NCBI RefSeq assembly: GCF_026340255.1
Contig: NZ_JAPEPJ010000003.1
Span: forward strand, 310,001-374,000
Source: Streptomyces sp. NBC_01408
GTDB lineage: Bacteria; Actinomycetota; Actinomycetes; Streptomycetales; Streptomycetaceae
Length of the DNA stretch: 64,000 bases
Reading direction: 5' to 3'
Both the position numbers and the translations under genes were made by a program. The notes beneath the pieces are model-generated. The model was not told the origin of the DNA, ran no database searches, and worked only from the letters and a program-made list of their open reading frames with translations. Below are positions 46,624 through 55,534 of this stretch, in pieces; position 1 is the first letter of the stretch, and the number at the start of each line of letters is the position of its first letter.

Positions 46624-48441
46624 TCAGCGCAGGGACACGAACTTGGCCGTGCTCGGTACCCCCTTCTCGTCCAGCAGGAAGAGCATGTAGTGGCCGGGCG
46701 GGGCGTCACTGGCGGAGGGCGGGGCCTGCAGCCCGAGCGTGTTGCCCTGACGCTGGACGATCCGCAATTCCAGATGCCGCTGGCTGGTGTTGACCGCGTG
46801 GGTCGCGGTGGTCGGCGCCAGCAGGATGGCCTTCTTGACCTGACCGGGGGTCGAAGTGGTCACCCTGAAGCGGGAGTCGTAGCGGATGGGGCCGCCCGGT
46901 ACGGTGTCGAGCTTGGGCCTCGCGCCCTGGTGGAGGTAGGCGGGCTCGTAGATCTCGATGCTGCCGTTCATGTCGTCGTCGATCTTCGGGTCGTTGGCGA
47001 GCTGCTGGAGTTCGTCGCCGGTGACCATGACGCGGCCGTCGGGCAGGACGACCGAGTTGGCGTGGTAGCCGCGCGGCAGCCGCTGCACGGGGCCGAGGGT
47101 CCACTCCCCGAGCGCGTTGCGGGTTTCGATCTGGCGGTACTTGAGATCGGACTTGGGGTTGTAGTCCCCGTTTCCGTAGTCCCGGATGCCGTAGGCACCG
47201 TTGACCGTCAGCAGGCTCGCGTCCGGGAGGATGAGGGTGTTGTCCTGGGTCCGTCCGAAGGCGCGCGGCTGCTTCTTCTCCCACACCCCGTCCGCCAGCT
47301 GGTAGGTGTTGGGGTCGTCGCGGTCACCTCCGAGGATCAGCACGGAGTTCGGGCCGCGGAATCCGGCGGGCAGCGCCACCGCCGAGCCGTAGCCGCGGTG
47401 GACGCCGTCCGGGCGGGCGGGAAGGTCCGTACGCGTCTCCGCGACCGGGTCGAACGCCCACTGCCGGGTCGCGTGGCGGCCCAGGCCGTACACCTTGCCG
47501 TCGCGCAGGGTGAACAGGTGCGGGTAGTCACTGTCCTCGCCGAACGGCGCGTCGACGCGAAGGGTGTCGGTGGGAACGTCCCGCGGGATCAGGGTCTTCT
47601 CGAAGGGGACCGGGTGGCTCTTCGCCGGGAACCGCTCGACAACCGAGGTGGAGGTGCCCCAGCCCGCGTCGGTGTGCCCGGACATGATGAGGAGGCGCCC
47701 GTCGGGGGCGGTGGCGACGGACGGGTACCAGCGACCCACCGACATGTCCTTGTTGACCGCCCACGTCTCGGTCCACGGGTCGAAGACGAGGGACAGCTTC
47801 GCTCCGGCGCCTCCGCCGTAGCCGAGGTTCCCGCCGAAGACGCCGAGCATGCCGTTGGGCAGGAAGGCGTGCCCGGCGCAGAAGAAGGGTGCCGGGCGCT
47901 TCACGTCCGTGCCGTCCGGCACGACCAGCTCGGGCGGGGTGACCTTTTTGAACGCCTCGGGGCCGGTCCCCTTCCCCGGATCCCAGAGGAAGGCGCGGCC
48001 GGCGTTCTCCGGCCCGAGCGTGTTGGTCGGCGCGGGCTCCTCCGTGGGGTCGGTCTCGACGCGCTCGAAGGAGAACAGCAGCACCTTGCCGGTGGGCAGC
48101 ATGGCGATGTGGGCGGCGAAGTCGGGCGACTGGAAGTACTCCGCGAACTGCCCGTACGCCTTGGGGTGGAACTTCGAGTTCGCCAGCTCCTGAGACCTGG
48201 TCAGGTTGCTCAGGCCCTCGATCCGCGCCAGCTGGGAGTACCCACCCAGAGCCTGGGCCGCCGCGCGGATCTTGGCATGCTCCTGAGCATGCGAGGCCCC
48301 CAGGGTGGCGGCCTCGGCGGCTTCGTCGGGATGGCCGGCCCCGTCGTGAGCGGTGGCCGGGACGGCGGTCACGAAGAGGGCGGTGGCCGCGAGCGCGGAG
48401 AGCGACGCCGCGATTCTCTTGGAGCGGTGCCTGCGTGACAT
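46624..48441 (-). CDS. Secreted galactose oxidase-like copper radical oxidase
   Basis: A 605-residue exported protein with a signal peptide (RIAASLSALAATALFVTAVP) followed by a seven-bladed kelch-like propeller and a C-terminal DUF1929 domain. The residues of the Cys-Tyr radical copper site are present: Cys188 in FFCAGHAFLPNG, Tyr239 in GRWYPSVATAPDG, the Tyr-His pair in RGYHANSVVLPDG and the last His in ATHAVNTSQRHLEL. Streptomyces GlxA, which shares this site, acts on a hyphal-tip glycan with CslA. Here no cslA lies adjacent. ATG at 48441 has GAGGAG upstream. Confidence 0.9.
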   Translation of the reverse strand: MSRRHRSKRIAASLSALAATALFVTAVPATAHDGAGHPDEAAEAATLGASHAQEHAKIRAAAQALGGYSQLARIEGLSNLTRSQELANSKFHPKAYGQFAEYFQSPDFAAHIAMLPTGKVLLFSFERVETDPTEEPAPTNTLGPENAGRAFLWDPGKGTGPEAFKKVTPPELVVPDGTDVKRPAPFFCAGHAFLPNGMLGVFGGNLGYGGGAGAKLSLVFDPWTETWAVNKDMSVGRWYPSVATAPDGRLLIMSGHTDAGWGTSTSVVERFPAKSHPVPFEKTLIPRDVPTDTLRVDAPFGEDSDYPHLFTLRDGKVYGLGRHATRQWAFDPVAETRTDLPARPDGVHRGYGSAVALPAGFRGPNSVLILGGDRDDPNTYQLADGVWEKKQPRAFGRTQDNTLILPDASLLTVNGAYGIRDYGNGDYNPKSDLKYRQIETRNALGEWTLGPVQRLPRGYHANSVVLPDGRVMVTGDELQQLANDPKIDDDMNGSIEIYEPAYLHQGARPKLDTVPGGPIRYDSRFRVTTSTPGQVKKAILLAPTTATHAVNTSQRHLELRIVQRQGNTLGLQAPPSASDAPPGHYMLFLLDEKGVPSTAKFVSLR

Positions 48442-48514
48442 GTGACTCCTCACCTGTGAGCACGTGCGGACAGGCGGGAAGCCTGCCGTGGGTGCTGATC
48501 ACCCACAGCGACAG

Positions 48515-48532
48515 ATGTATGACGAAATACAT
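48515..48532. promoter_or_regulatory. Palindrome in the oxidase upstream region
   Basis: ATGTAT-GACGAA-ATACAT is a perfect 6-bp inverted repeat in a locally AT-rich stretch, 74-91 bases upstream of the oxidase start. It could be a regulator site; a second small repeat GTGGGT...ACCCAC lies at 48488-48506. Confidence 0.4.
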
Positions 48533-49077
48533 GCGGGGCGCTCACCGAAACCGGCCCCTCAGGGCACGCCCGTCGGTGTCACGACCCAGCCCGAACCTGC
48601 CCGAATCCCCTTCCCCACCCCGGGCAGGGTCCCTCGCACGGCCGTCACTCTTCGTAGACCAACACGCCGACCGCACCACGCGAACGGGACAGCCCCGGCA
48701 AAGCGTCAGCCGTCGCCGCGCACCGGCTCCAGGATCGCCACGCACACGGTGCCCGCGGGCCCGACCCCCCGACCGATTGCGTCGGCCTGCGAACGGGACG
48801 GCGTCGGGCCCGCACCTCCCCCGCGTCGCCGCGCGCCGGCCGGGCAGAGAACCCGTCCGGCGCAGCCACGGCGCTCCGGGCCGTCGGCCGAGCTCACCCC
48901 CGTGAAGCTCGACCCCGACCCGGTCGGCGCCGCCACCACCCCCTCGACACTCCAGTGGCGACGCAGCATTGGTAACGTACACCAGAGTGACTGTCCGGCG
49001 TCAACCAAAGTGTTGCCGGGGCCGGCCCAAGGGGCTTCGAGAAACACTGTGGTGGGCAAAGGCTCGGCATCACGCCT
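48533..49077. other. Intergenic, no gene seen
   Basis: About 545 bases between divergent genes. Open frames on both strands are Pro/Arg-rich and without ribosome-binding sites. The last 130 bases are AT-richer (GTAACGTACACCAGAGTGAC; CAACCAAAGTGTTG) and presumably hold the promoter of the XRE gene. Confidence 0.55.
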
Positions 49078-49091
49078 AGGAGGTCGTGTAC

Positions 49092-49547
49092 ATGGAGGAT
49101 GACCAGTCGCCCACCTTCGCCCAGCTCTTGGACCACCTCTTCCGCGAGGTGCACCCCCCGTCGCGGGGGCCCTACACCTACGCGGAGGTCGCCGAGGGAA
49201 TCCGCAAGGCCGCGACCGGAGAGGGACGCGGGGTGACGGCGAGCGCCATCCAGCAACTGCGCACCGGCGCCAAGCGGAACCCGACGCGACACACCATCAA
49301 GGCCCTGGCCGACTTCTTCGGCGTACCGGCGGGCTACTTCGTCGACAGCGCGGCGGCCGAACGCACCAAGGCGGAGATCGGCCTCCTCGCCGCCATGCGT
49401 GACCAGGACGTCCGCAAGGTGGCCCTGCGCGCGAACGGCCTGAGCGTCGACAGCCTGAAAATGCTGTCCACCGTGATCGAACAGGCCCGGAAGCTCGAAG
49501 GGCTCACCACCGACGACACCGCGCAGGACCTGAACCTGGACGACTGA
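49092..49547 (+). CDS. XRE family transcriptional regulator
   Basis: A 151-residue HTH protein. The DNA-binding domain is YTYAEVAEGIRKAATGEGRG, VTASAIQQLRTGAKRNPTRH, IKALADFFGVPAGYFVDSAA, typical of streptomycete XRE proteins paired with ImmA-type peptidases. The C-terminal half is helical (VDSLKMLSTVIEQARKLEGL). ATG at 49092 is chosen because AGGAGG (49078-49083) lies 8 bases upstream; GTG at 49086 is in frame but too close. It probably controls the downstream peptidase-membrane protein-P450 genes. Confidence 0.9.
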   Translation: MEDDQSPTFAQLLDHLFREVHPPSRGPYTYAEVAEGIRKAATGEGRGVTASAIQQLRTGAKRNPTRHTIKALADFFGVPAGYFVDSAAAERTKAEIGLLAAMRDQDVRKVALRANGLSVDSLKMLSTVIEQARKLEGLTTDDTAQDLNLDD

Positions 49548-49550
49548 ACC

Positions 49551-49620
49551 GCGCACCGCGCACCGCGCACCGCGCACCGCGCACCACGCACCACGCACCA
49601 CGCACCACGCACCACGCACC
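49551..49620. repeat. Heptanucleotide tandem repeat, 10 copies
   Basis: Exactly ten 7-bp units start 3 bases after the XRE stop: five GCGCACC followed by five ACGCACC. All copies within each block are identical. Confidence 0.97.
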
Positions 49621-49656
49621 GGGCGGCGATCGCACGATCCCTGCCCCGACACGACA

Positions 49657-49686
49657 CCCCCCTGTGGCCGCTCATCGCCAGGGGGG
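49657..49686 (+). terminator. Hairpin after the XRE gene
   Basis: CCCCCCTG and CAGGGGGG form a perfect 8-bp stem around a 14-base loop, between the heptanucleotide repeat and the next gene. It probably ends the XRE transcript; the remainder of the gap (49687-49860) holds no gene. Confidence 0.6.
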
Positions 49687-49860
49687 CATCAGGCGTTTCC
49701 CGGGACAAGCCCGGCATCCCGATCCGCACGGCACCTCCGCGGCTGCACCCCGCCCACGAAGCGGAGTCGCGAACATGTCAGCATTGTGGCGCTCGCACCG
49801 GGCTTCCAGGGGGAGGTTCGCCCCGGCCGGCCACCCCGACTGGCGTCACAGAGTGAGGAC

Positions 49861-50388
49861 ATGGACCTTGAGCAGCTTCGCGCCACGTGTGAGGCGCGCG
49901 TCGAGGCGCTTCGACTCCCGCACCGCTTCAGCACCCGCGACCTCCGCGACGCCGTGGCCGAACAACGCGGACGCCCCATCATCCTGCGCCCCCTGAGCAC
50001 CCTGGGCGCCATGGACGCCCCGTGCGGCATCCGCCTGGAGACCCCGGACGCCGACCTCTTGTTCTACGAGGAGGCCACCTCCCCCCTCCACCAGAACCAC
50101 ATCCTCGCCCACGAGATCAGCCACATCATCTGCGACCACCCGGGCAGTCTGGAACTGGACCAGGACACCCTGCGCGCGATCGGGTTCGACCCCACCCTCG
50201 TCCAGCGCATGTCAGGCCGGACCAGCTACACCAGCGAGGACGAACGCGAGGCCGAGGTGATGGCCAGCGTGATACGACAACTCATGTACCGGGGACGCGA
50301 AGGCCCGTCGAGCCGGCCCGCCAGCGGCGCCGAGAGCTGGGACGCGCTGTTCGCCAAGCCACACAGGAAGAACCGCCACCGAAAATGA
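49861..50388 (+). CDS. ImmA/IrrE family metallopeptidase
   Basis: A 175-residue protein with the zinc-peptidase signature HEISH in NHILAHEISHIICDHPGSLE and a downstream acidic third-ligand region (SYTSEDEREAEVMASVIRQL). ImmA/IrrE peptidases cleave partner XRE repressors to switch on adjacent genes, which fits the XRE gene upstream. ATG at 49861 with GAGG upstream. Stop overlaps the next start as ATGA, so the peptidase and membrane protein are coupled. Confidence 0.87.
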   Translation: MDLEQLRATCEARVEALRLPHRFSTRDLRDAVAEQRGRPIILRPLSTLGAMDAPCGIRLETPDADLLFYEEATSPLHQNHILAHEISHIICDHPGSLELDQDTLRAIGFDPTLVQRMSGRTSYTSEDEREAEVMASVIRQLMYRGREGPSSRPASGAESWDALFAKPHRKNRHRK

Positions 50389-51575
50389 TCAACATCCTTT
50401 TCACGGGCACGGCCGTCGTACTGCTGTGCTTCGCCGCCTACTGGGTGCGAGGACGCGGCGGACACCGCCCCACGGGCAGCTGGGCGATGGCGGCGCTGCT
50501 GACCTCGTTCGCCCTCGCCTTCGCCTCCTACGCCCCCGCCGTGGAGCGCGCGGTCGAATCGGTGGTCCCCCACGTCGCCCGGCTCCTCAGCAACACCTTC
50601 ACCCTGACGGCGGCCACCTCGGTCCTCGCCTTCCTCTTCCAGCTCAATCTGGACCGCGAGCGGGCCCACCGGCAGATCCGACTGCGCGTCATCGCCCTCG
50701 CGATCTCCGTCGCCGGCATGACCGCCTTCTTCGTCGCCGAACAACTCACGGGACGAAACCCGGTGTTGTACGCGTGCTACGTACTCATCTACATCTCCTA
50801 CCTGGGGTACACGGCCAAGGACTTCCTGCTGCAGACCTGGGCCCAGTCCAAGCGCTCGACCCGCCGCAGTCAGCGCTGGGGCCTGCGCACGACCTCGGTC
50901 GGCTGTGGCTTCGCCCTCGTCTACGCCGCGTACAAGCTCTTCGCCCTGGTCTCCATCGGCCTCGGCCTGGGGCTCGTGCCCGACAACGCCCGGTGCTCGA
51001 GCCCGCTGACCCCCTTCCGCTGCGCGTTCAGCGTGACCGCGCCCGCCGTCGCCGTCCTCCTCATCACCGTCGGACTCACCCTCCCCGCCCTGCTGTGGCC
51101 GCTCAGCCAACTGCGCCGCCGTCGCTGGGAACGGAACTCGTTCACCGCGCTGGAACCCCTGTGGCGGGAGGTCACCTCGGCGGTCCCCGAGGTCGTGCTC
51201 GACCCGGGCAACACCGAGGCCGACACCCACGACCTCGACTTCCACCTCCACCGCCGGGTCATCGAGATCAACGACTGCGTGCTGGCCCTGCGCCGGTACC
51301 GTCAAGCGTCGGTACGGGACGCCGCGGCCGCCGAGGTCACCCGCCGGGGCGCGGCCGACACCCCCGAGGGCGACGCCGAGGTGGAGGCGGCGGTCATCGC
51401 CGCGACTGTCAACGCAAAGCGCGCCGGACTCCCCCTCGAGGGCGACGAGGCCCCGCCCGCCGCAGGCACCCGCTCCCGCAAGGGCGACCTCCCGGCGGAG
51501 ACCGCGTGGCTGCTGCTCGTGGCGGACGCCTACACGCGGCACCCGGCACCCGAGAACGCGGGCGCGGCCTCGTGA
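50385..51575 (+). CDS. MAB_1171c-like membrane protein
   Basis: A 396-residue integral membrane protein with about seven N-terminal hydrophobic segments (MINILFTGTAVVLLCFAAYW; ALAISVAGMTAFFVAEQLTG; AVAVLLITVGLTLPALLWPL) followed by a soluble helical domain (about 240-396) with FTALEPLWREVTSAVPEVVL and DLDFHLHRRVIEINDCVLAL. The layout matches the MAB_1171c family of putative transporters (DUF6545-type C-terminus), whose function is not established. ATG overlaps the peptidase stop (ATGA), and its own stop overlaps the P450 start (GTGA). Confidence 0.83.
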   Translation: MINILFTGTAVVLLCFAAYWVRGRGGHRPTGSWAMAALLTSFALAFASYAPAVERAVESVVPHVARLLSNTFTLTAATSVLAFLFQLNLDRERAHRQIRLRVIALAISVAGMTAFFVAEQLTGRNPVLYACYVLIYISYLGYTAKDFLLQTWAQSKRSTRRSQRWGLRTTSVGCGFALVYAAYKLFALVSIGLGLGLVPDNARCSSPLTPFRCAFSVTAPAVAVLLITVGLTLPALLWPLSQLRRRRWERNSFTALEPLWREVTSAVPEVVLDPGNTEADTHDLDFHLHRRVIEINDCVLALRRYRQASVRDAAAAEVTRRGAADTPEGDAEVEAAVIAATVNAKRAGLPLEGDEAPPAAGTRSRKGDLPAETAWLLLVADAYTRHPAPENAGAAS

Positions 51576-52762
51576 CCGCCCCGCGGCAGGACCCCCTGCG
51601 CGACCCGCGCTTCTTCGCCGACCCCTACCCCACCTACGACCGGCTGCGCGAAGGCTGCCCGGTCCAGCGAATCCCCACCGGCTCCGGCGGACACCACGCG
51701 TACCTGATCACCGGCCACCCCGAGGCCCGCGAGGCGTTCACCGACCCCCGCCTGTCCAAGGACACGGCCCGCTTCTTCGCCGACCGGCCCTCGAACCGCG
51801 ACCTGCACCCGGCGATCTCCCGCAACATGCTGGCGAGCGACCCACCCGCGCACACCCGCCACCGGCGGGTGGCGACCCGGCTGTTCACGACCGGCCGCGT
51901 CCGGAAACTACGCCCGTTCATCACCCGGGTCGTAGACGATCTCATGACCGCGTGGCGGCCGGGCACGGAAATCGACCTGGTGGCGGACCTGGCGGTACCC
52001 CTTCCGGTCACCGTCGTCTGCGAGCTGCTGGGGGTGCCGGAATCCGACCGCGCCACGCTCGCCGACTGGTCCCACGACCTCTTCGACGCGACCGACACCG
52101 ACCGCGTCGACGCCGCGTCACACCGGATCGGCGACTACCTGACCCACCTCGTCGACACGGCCCGCGCCACCCCCGGCGACGGCCCGCTCCACTCCCTGCT
52201 GCGCGACTGCGACGAAGGCGGCCTCGACCGGGACGAGAGCGTCTCCCTGGCCGCCCTCCTCCTGGTCGCCGGGCACGAGACCACCACCCACTTCCTCGGC
52301 AACGCCGTCCTGGCCCTGGTCCGGCACCAAGAGGCCTTCGACCGCCTGCGCCGGGACCCGGACCTGATCCCCGGCGCCCTCGACGAACTGCTCCGCTTCG
52401 ACTCCCCGGTGAGCGTGGCCACCTTCCGCCACAGCACGGAGGACCTGCGCGTCGGCGGGGTCGACATCCCGGCGGGTTTCCCGGTGCTCATCGCCCCGGG
52501 GGCCGCGAACCGCGACCCGGCGGCGTTCCCCGACCCGCACCGTCTCGACCTCGACCGCGACGCCGGCGGCCACCTCTCCTTCGGCCACGGCATCCACCGC
52601 TGCCCGGGCGCCCCCCTGGCCCGGGCCGAGGCGGAAATCGCCCTCCGCACCCTGGTGACCCGCTTCCCGAACACGCGCCTGGCCATCCCCGCAGAATCCC
52701 TGACCTGGCGCCGAACCCGCCTCACCCGCGGCCTGACCACCCTCCCCCTCACCCTCGCCTGA
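51572..52762 (+). CDS. Cytochrome P450
   Basis: A 396-residue soluble bacterial P450. The I-helix oxygen-activation motif is LLVAGHETTTHFLGN, the ExxR is ALDELLRFDSP, and the heme-ligand Cys is in LSFGHGIHRCPGAPLARAEA. GTG at 51572 overlaps the membrane protein's stop (GTGA), placing it in the same operon. No ferredoxin or reductase gene is adjacent. Substrate unknown; the link to an XRE/ImmA switch suggests induced rather than constitutive use. Confidence 0.93.
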   Translation: MTAPRQDPLRDPRFFADPYPTYDRLREGCPVQRIPTGSGGHHAYLITGHPEAREAFTDPRLSKDTARFFADRPSNRDLHPAISRNMLASDPPAHTRHRRVATRLFTTGRVRKLRPFITRVVDDLMTAWRPGTEIDLVADLAVPLPVTVVCELLGVPESDRATLADWSHDLFDATDTDRVDAASHRIGDYLTHLVDTARATPGDGPLHSLLRDCDEGGLDRDESVSLAALLLVAGHETTTHFLGNAVLALVRHQEAFDRLRRDPDLIPGALDELLRFDSPVSVATFRHSTEDLRVGGVDIPAGFPVLIAPGAANRDPAAFPDPHRLDLDRDAGGHLSFGHGIHRCPGAPLARAEAEIALRTLVTRFPNTRLAIPAESLTWRRTRLTRGLTTLPLTLA

Positions 52763-52958
52763 CCCACGCCAAGCGCCGATCACGCGAGCTCGGAATCCGG
52801 CCAACCTTGTCAGCCGAACTCGGCATTCCCCGGGAAGCACGGCGCAGGGCGATCCGACCACTACGCAGGCTGCCCGCCGGCGCGCAGGAGGGGTGGGCCG
52901 AGGTCTCCCCCGGCCCACAGCGCCCCGGACCGGTCGTCGACCAGGCCCCCTGCCTGAA

Positions 52959-55283
52959 TTACGCGAGCCAGTCACCCTCGCCGAAGGCCGGACTGCCGAT
53001 GTCCGCGTACCGCCCGTCGGCGACTCCCTGCCGATAGCCGGTGCCCTTGAACTTGGTCGGGCTCTGCTTCTTCACCTTCGGGTACTTGTCGGCGAGACGC
53101 GACTCGACCACGTGGGTCCGGTCCGCGAGTACCAGGGCCACGCTGCGCGCACCGGTCTCCTGCCCGGCGCCGGGTTCGGCTTCTCGCTCGGCGTCCGTCT
53201 TGGCGGCCTGCTGGGCGGCGCCGACCCGTGCCGCCACCTCGCGGATGAAACCGAGCATCCAGGACCGCTTGTACGCCCGCGCGTCCTCGCCGGCGGGGCG
53301 GTGAAGACGGTCCGCACGGTCCGCGCCGTCCAGCATCTGCAGGCGCAGGCTGGCGAAGAGCACCTCGGCCGCCTGGATGTCGGCTTCGAAGCCGAAGAGG
53401 TGCACACGGTGCTTGTTGGCCTTGCCGCCCGGATATACGGACCGGCACCGCATCTCGTGGCTGATCCAGCTGAGCAGGCGCCGCACCTCCTTGACGTAGG
53501 GAGGGCACACTTCGACGATCCGGTCCACGGGCCCGGCCTGGTCCGCCGCATCGTCGAGCATCGCCTGTTCGATGCCGTACTTGGCCATGAGCTCAGTGGC
53601 CTTGGCCAGGTAGGCGCGGGCCTCCGGCTCACCCGCGGCCGGGCTCTCCGCCTTGCGCAGCAGCGCCCTGACCTTCTCCAGCAGGGCCTCGGGAAGCCCC
53701 CGGTCCGACGTCCGCCGTGCAGAGGCGGGCTCTGAGGCGGGCGGCTCGGGTGCGGGGCCACCCCCCGGTCGCGGACGCGGGACCGCCAAGCCCCAGTCAT
53801 TCCATTCCTCCCCGTCGTCCGTGCCGTCGCCGCCCTGCTCCTCGGCGAGCGCCTCCGCGAGGTCCTCCGGCTCTGGGACCAATTCCGCCAGGCGGCCCAG
53901 CGCCCAGCGGCGCCAGGCGACCGCGTCATCCGAGCGGATGTGTGTGCGAAGCGAACGAAGCTGTCGAAAATCCCCATCGGCCTGCGGAATCAGGAACTCC
54001 AGCCTTGCCTGGCCCAGTTGGCAGACCGCCAGCAGTGCACAAAGGTCCGCCGCGCTGTCCGGACCGTAGCTGACTTCGATTCCAGGCTCGGGATACCACT
54101 CCTCGGTCTCGGCCCAGGGGTCGTCGAAGAGTCCGAAGGCATCGCTCGGTGTCTCCTCACCCGTCATGACCCGGACGACGGAGGGAGTGGGCTTCCCCGA
54201 GTAGGCCAGCGCCGCCGCCCTCTCCTCCCGGGAGGTGACGACGTGGTACCAGACCGGGACCGTGCCGGACATGTCGTGCCACGTCACTTCGCCCTGCCGA
54301 CTGTGTTCCTGTGCCAGCCGCTGAACGTCCGCGCTCAGCCGCCTGTCGTCCCAGCCCTCCTCACCGGGCTGCTCCTGTGAGTCGAGAAACGCCTCCAGGT
54401 AGTCGGCGGCCGATCGGCGGGCACCATGCCTGCTGTCGGCCAGCAGGGCCCGCTCGCACGCAGAGAGCGCATCGATCACCGGCTGGAGCACGAGCGACAT
54501 GTAGCGCTTGCCTGCCTCGGACAGCTCGGCGAGGAAGGCCCGAGTGGCCTCGGATCCCCCTTCCTGCTGCCTGCGGCGCCACGCTTCGAGCTGTTCGACT
54601 CGGGCTTGCTGCTCGGCCAGCCACTCCAGGTGTCCGGCACCCTGGAGGTGCTCCTCGCGCAGCAGCACGGAATCCTGGACCGCGGCGGCGGTGTCCGACC
54701 CGTTGAGAACGGCCTGCGCCAGGAGTCTCAGCGGCTCCGGCTCGCCGGCCAAGAACTCCACGGGCGTCACGAGCTCCCGGCCGTGCGCGTGCGGCGCCTG
54801 CTCGGGGCGGTCGATCTCACCGTTCCACGGAATGTCCGCCGACCAGCGCGCCCGCCATCCCGCGAAGTCCCTTGCCTGATCCTCCGTACGAGGCTGTTTC
54901 CGGCGCCACCACCACAGCAGCATCTCCTCCCAGCCCCTGGCATTCCAGGACCAGAGCGCCGGTTCGCCGCACCACGCGATACGGGACCGGAGTTCCCGTA
55001 CCGCTCCCTCCAGGTCGTGGAGGTGCCCAGCAGGAGTCAACCGCTCCAGCCAACCGGCACTCTCGGCCACGGGCTGCGCCCGCGCTTCGTCCGCCGCTAA
55101 CCTTGCCACCGCCACCGCAGCAACCAGCCGCCCAGCACCGAGATCGGTGGGAAGCAGTTTGTACAGTTGGGGCCCGGCATCCTCCATCACGACGGCAAGG
55201 TCCGCGACTCGGGCCTCCAGCCATGCCGCGCGCGCCCGGTAAAAGGCTCGCTCAGTCGACCCGTCCGCGCCTCTGTCTGTCAT
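52959..55283 (-). CDS. Large DUF2786 protein with unrecognised N-terminal region
   Basis: A 774-residue protein. The C-terminal ~245 residues (from about 530) are a DUF2786 module: EKVRALLRKAESPAAGEPEA, ATELMAKYGIEQAMLDDAAD, HEMRCRSVYPGGKANKHRVH, then a helical tail ending ADIGSPAFGEGDWLA. Free-standing DUF2786 proteins are about 250-300 aa. The 530 residues before it are acidic and helical, with Trp-rich stretches (RGWEEMLLWWWRRKQPRTED; GWRARWSADIPWNGEIDRPE) and no motif I know. ATG at 55283 has GAGGAGGGGG upstream. It lies just downstream of jetD on the same strand, so it may belong to the defence island. Confidence 0.8.
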   Translation of the reverse strand: MTDRGADGSTERAFYRARAAWLEARVADLAVVMEDAGPQLYKLLPTDLGAGRLVAAVAVARLAADEARAQPVAESAGWLERLTPAGHLHDLEGAVRELRSRIAWCGEPALWSWNARGWEEMLLWWWRRKQPRTEDQARDFAGWRARWSADIPWNGEIDRPEQAPHAHGRELVTPVEFLAGEPEPLRLLAQAVLNGSDTAAAVQDSVLLREEHLQGAGHLEWLAEQQARVEQLEAWRRRQQEGGSEATRAFLAELSEAGKRYMSLVLQPVIDALSACERALLADSRHGARRSAADYLEAFLDSQEQPGEEGWDDRRLSADVQRLAQEHSRQGEVTWHDMSGTVPVWYHVVTSREERAAALAYSGKPTPSVVRVMTGEETPSDAFGLFDDPWAETEEWYPEPGIEVSYGPDSAADLCALLAVCQLGQARLEFLIPQADGDFRQLRSLRTHIRSDDAVAWRRWALGRLAELVPEPEDLAEALAEEQGGDGTDDGEEWNDWGLAVPRPRPGGGPAPEPPASEPASARRTSDRGLPEALLEKVRALLRKAESPAAGEPEARAYLAKATELMAKYGIEQAMLDDAADQAGPVDRIVEVCPPYVKEVRRLLSWISHEMRCRSVYPGGKANKHRVHLFGFEADIQAAEVLFASLRLQMLDGADRADRLHRPAGEDARAYKRSWMLGFIREVAARVGAAQQAAKTDAEREAEPGAGQETGARSVALVLADRTHVVESRLADKYPKVKKQSPTKFKGTGYRQGVADGRYADIGSPAFGEGDWLA

Positions 55284-55410
55284 GTGCCCCCTCCTCGTTC
55301 CTGGCACATCCTAAGAAGGTTGGCGATCTTTGTCCGCCGCCCGCCTGTCAGCGGCTCCCCGTAGGCTCCAGGCGCGACCACAACCGCGGGTGGGGTGGGA
55401 GGGATTCTCG

Positions 55411-55534
55411 TGAGCGACGAATACCTGGAGTTTCGGCTGCGACTGCCGAACGGCGGGCCCGGTCCTGGCTCAGGACATCCGCGGCCTGGACGACTGTCTC
55501 GCGGCGCCTCGCAGGGGTCGCGGCACGCCAGCTT
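55411..55534 (+). pseudogene. Possible 5' fragment of an opposite-strand gene
   Basis: GTG at 55411 (with GGGAGGG upstream) begins MSDEYLEFRLRLPNGG; after a one-base shift the frame continues naturally as GPVLAQDIRGLDDCLAAPRR and then runs into the 3' end of jetD. This looks like the start of a lost plus-strand gene. Family unknown; only about 40 residues are seen. Confidence 0.3.

Noticed and set aside
48464..49102. A 212-codon plus-strand open frame between the oxidase and XRE genes
   Set aside because: Pro/Arg-rich, no ribosome-binding site, and it overlaps the XRE promoter; treated as non-coding.
49551..49620. CRISPR-like periodicity
   Set aside because: Units are 7 bp and contiguous with no spacers; it is a simple tandem repeat.
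49092..52762. A conservon (kinase-DUF742-GTPase-P450) because of the terminal P450
   Set aside because: None of the conservon kinase, roadblock, DUF742 or GTPase proteins is present.
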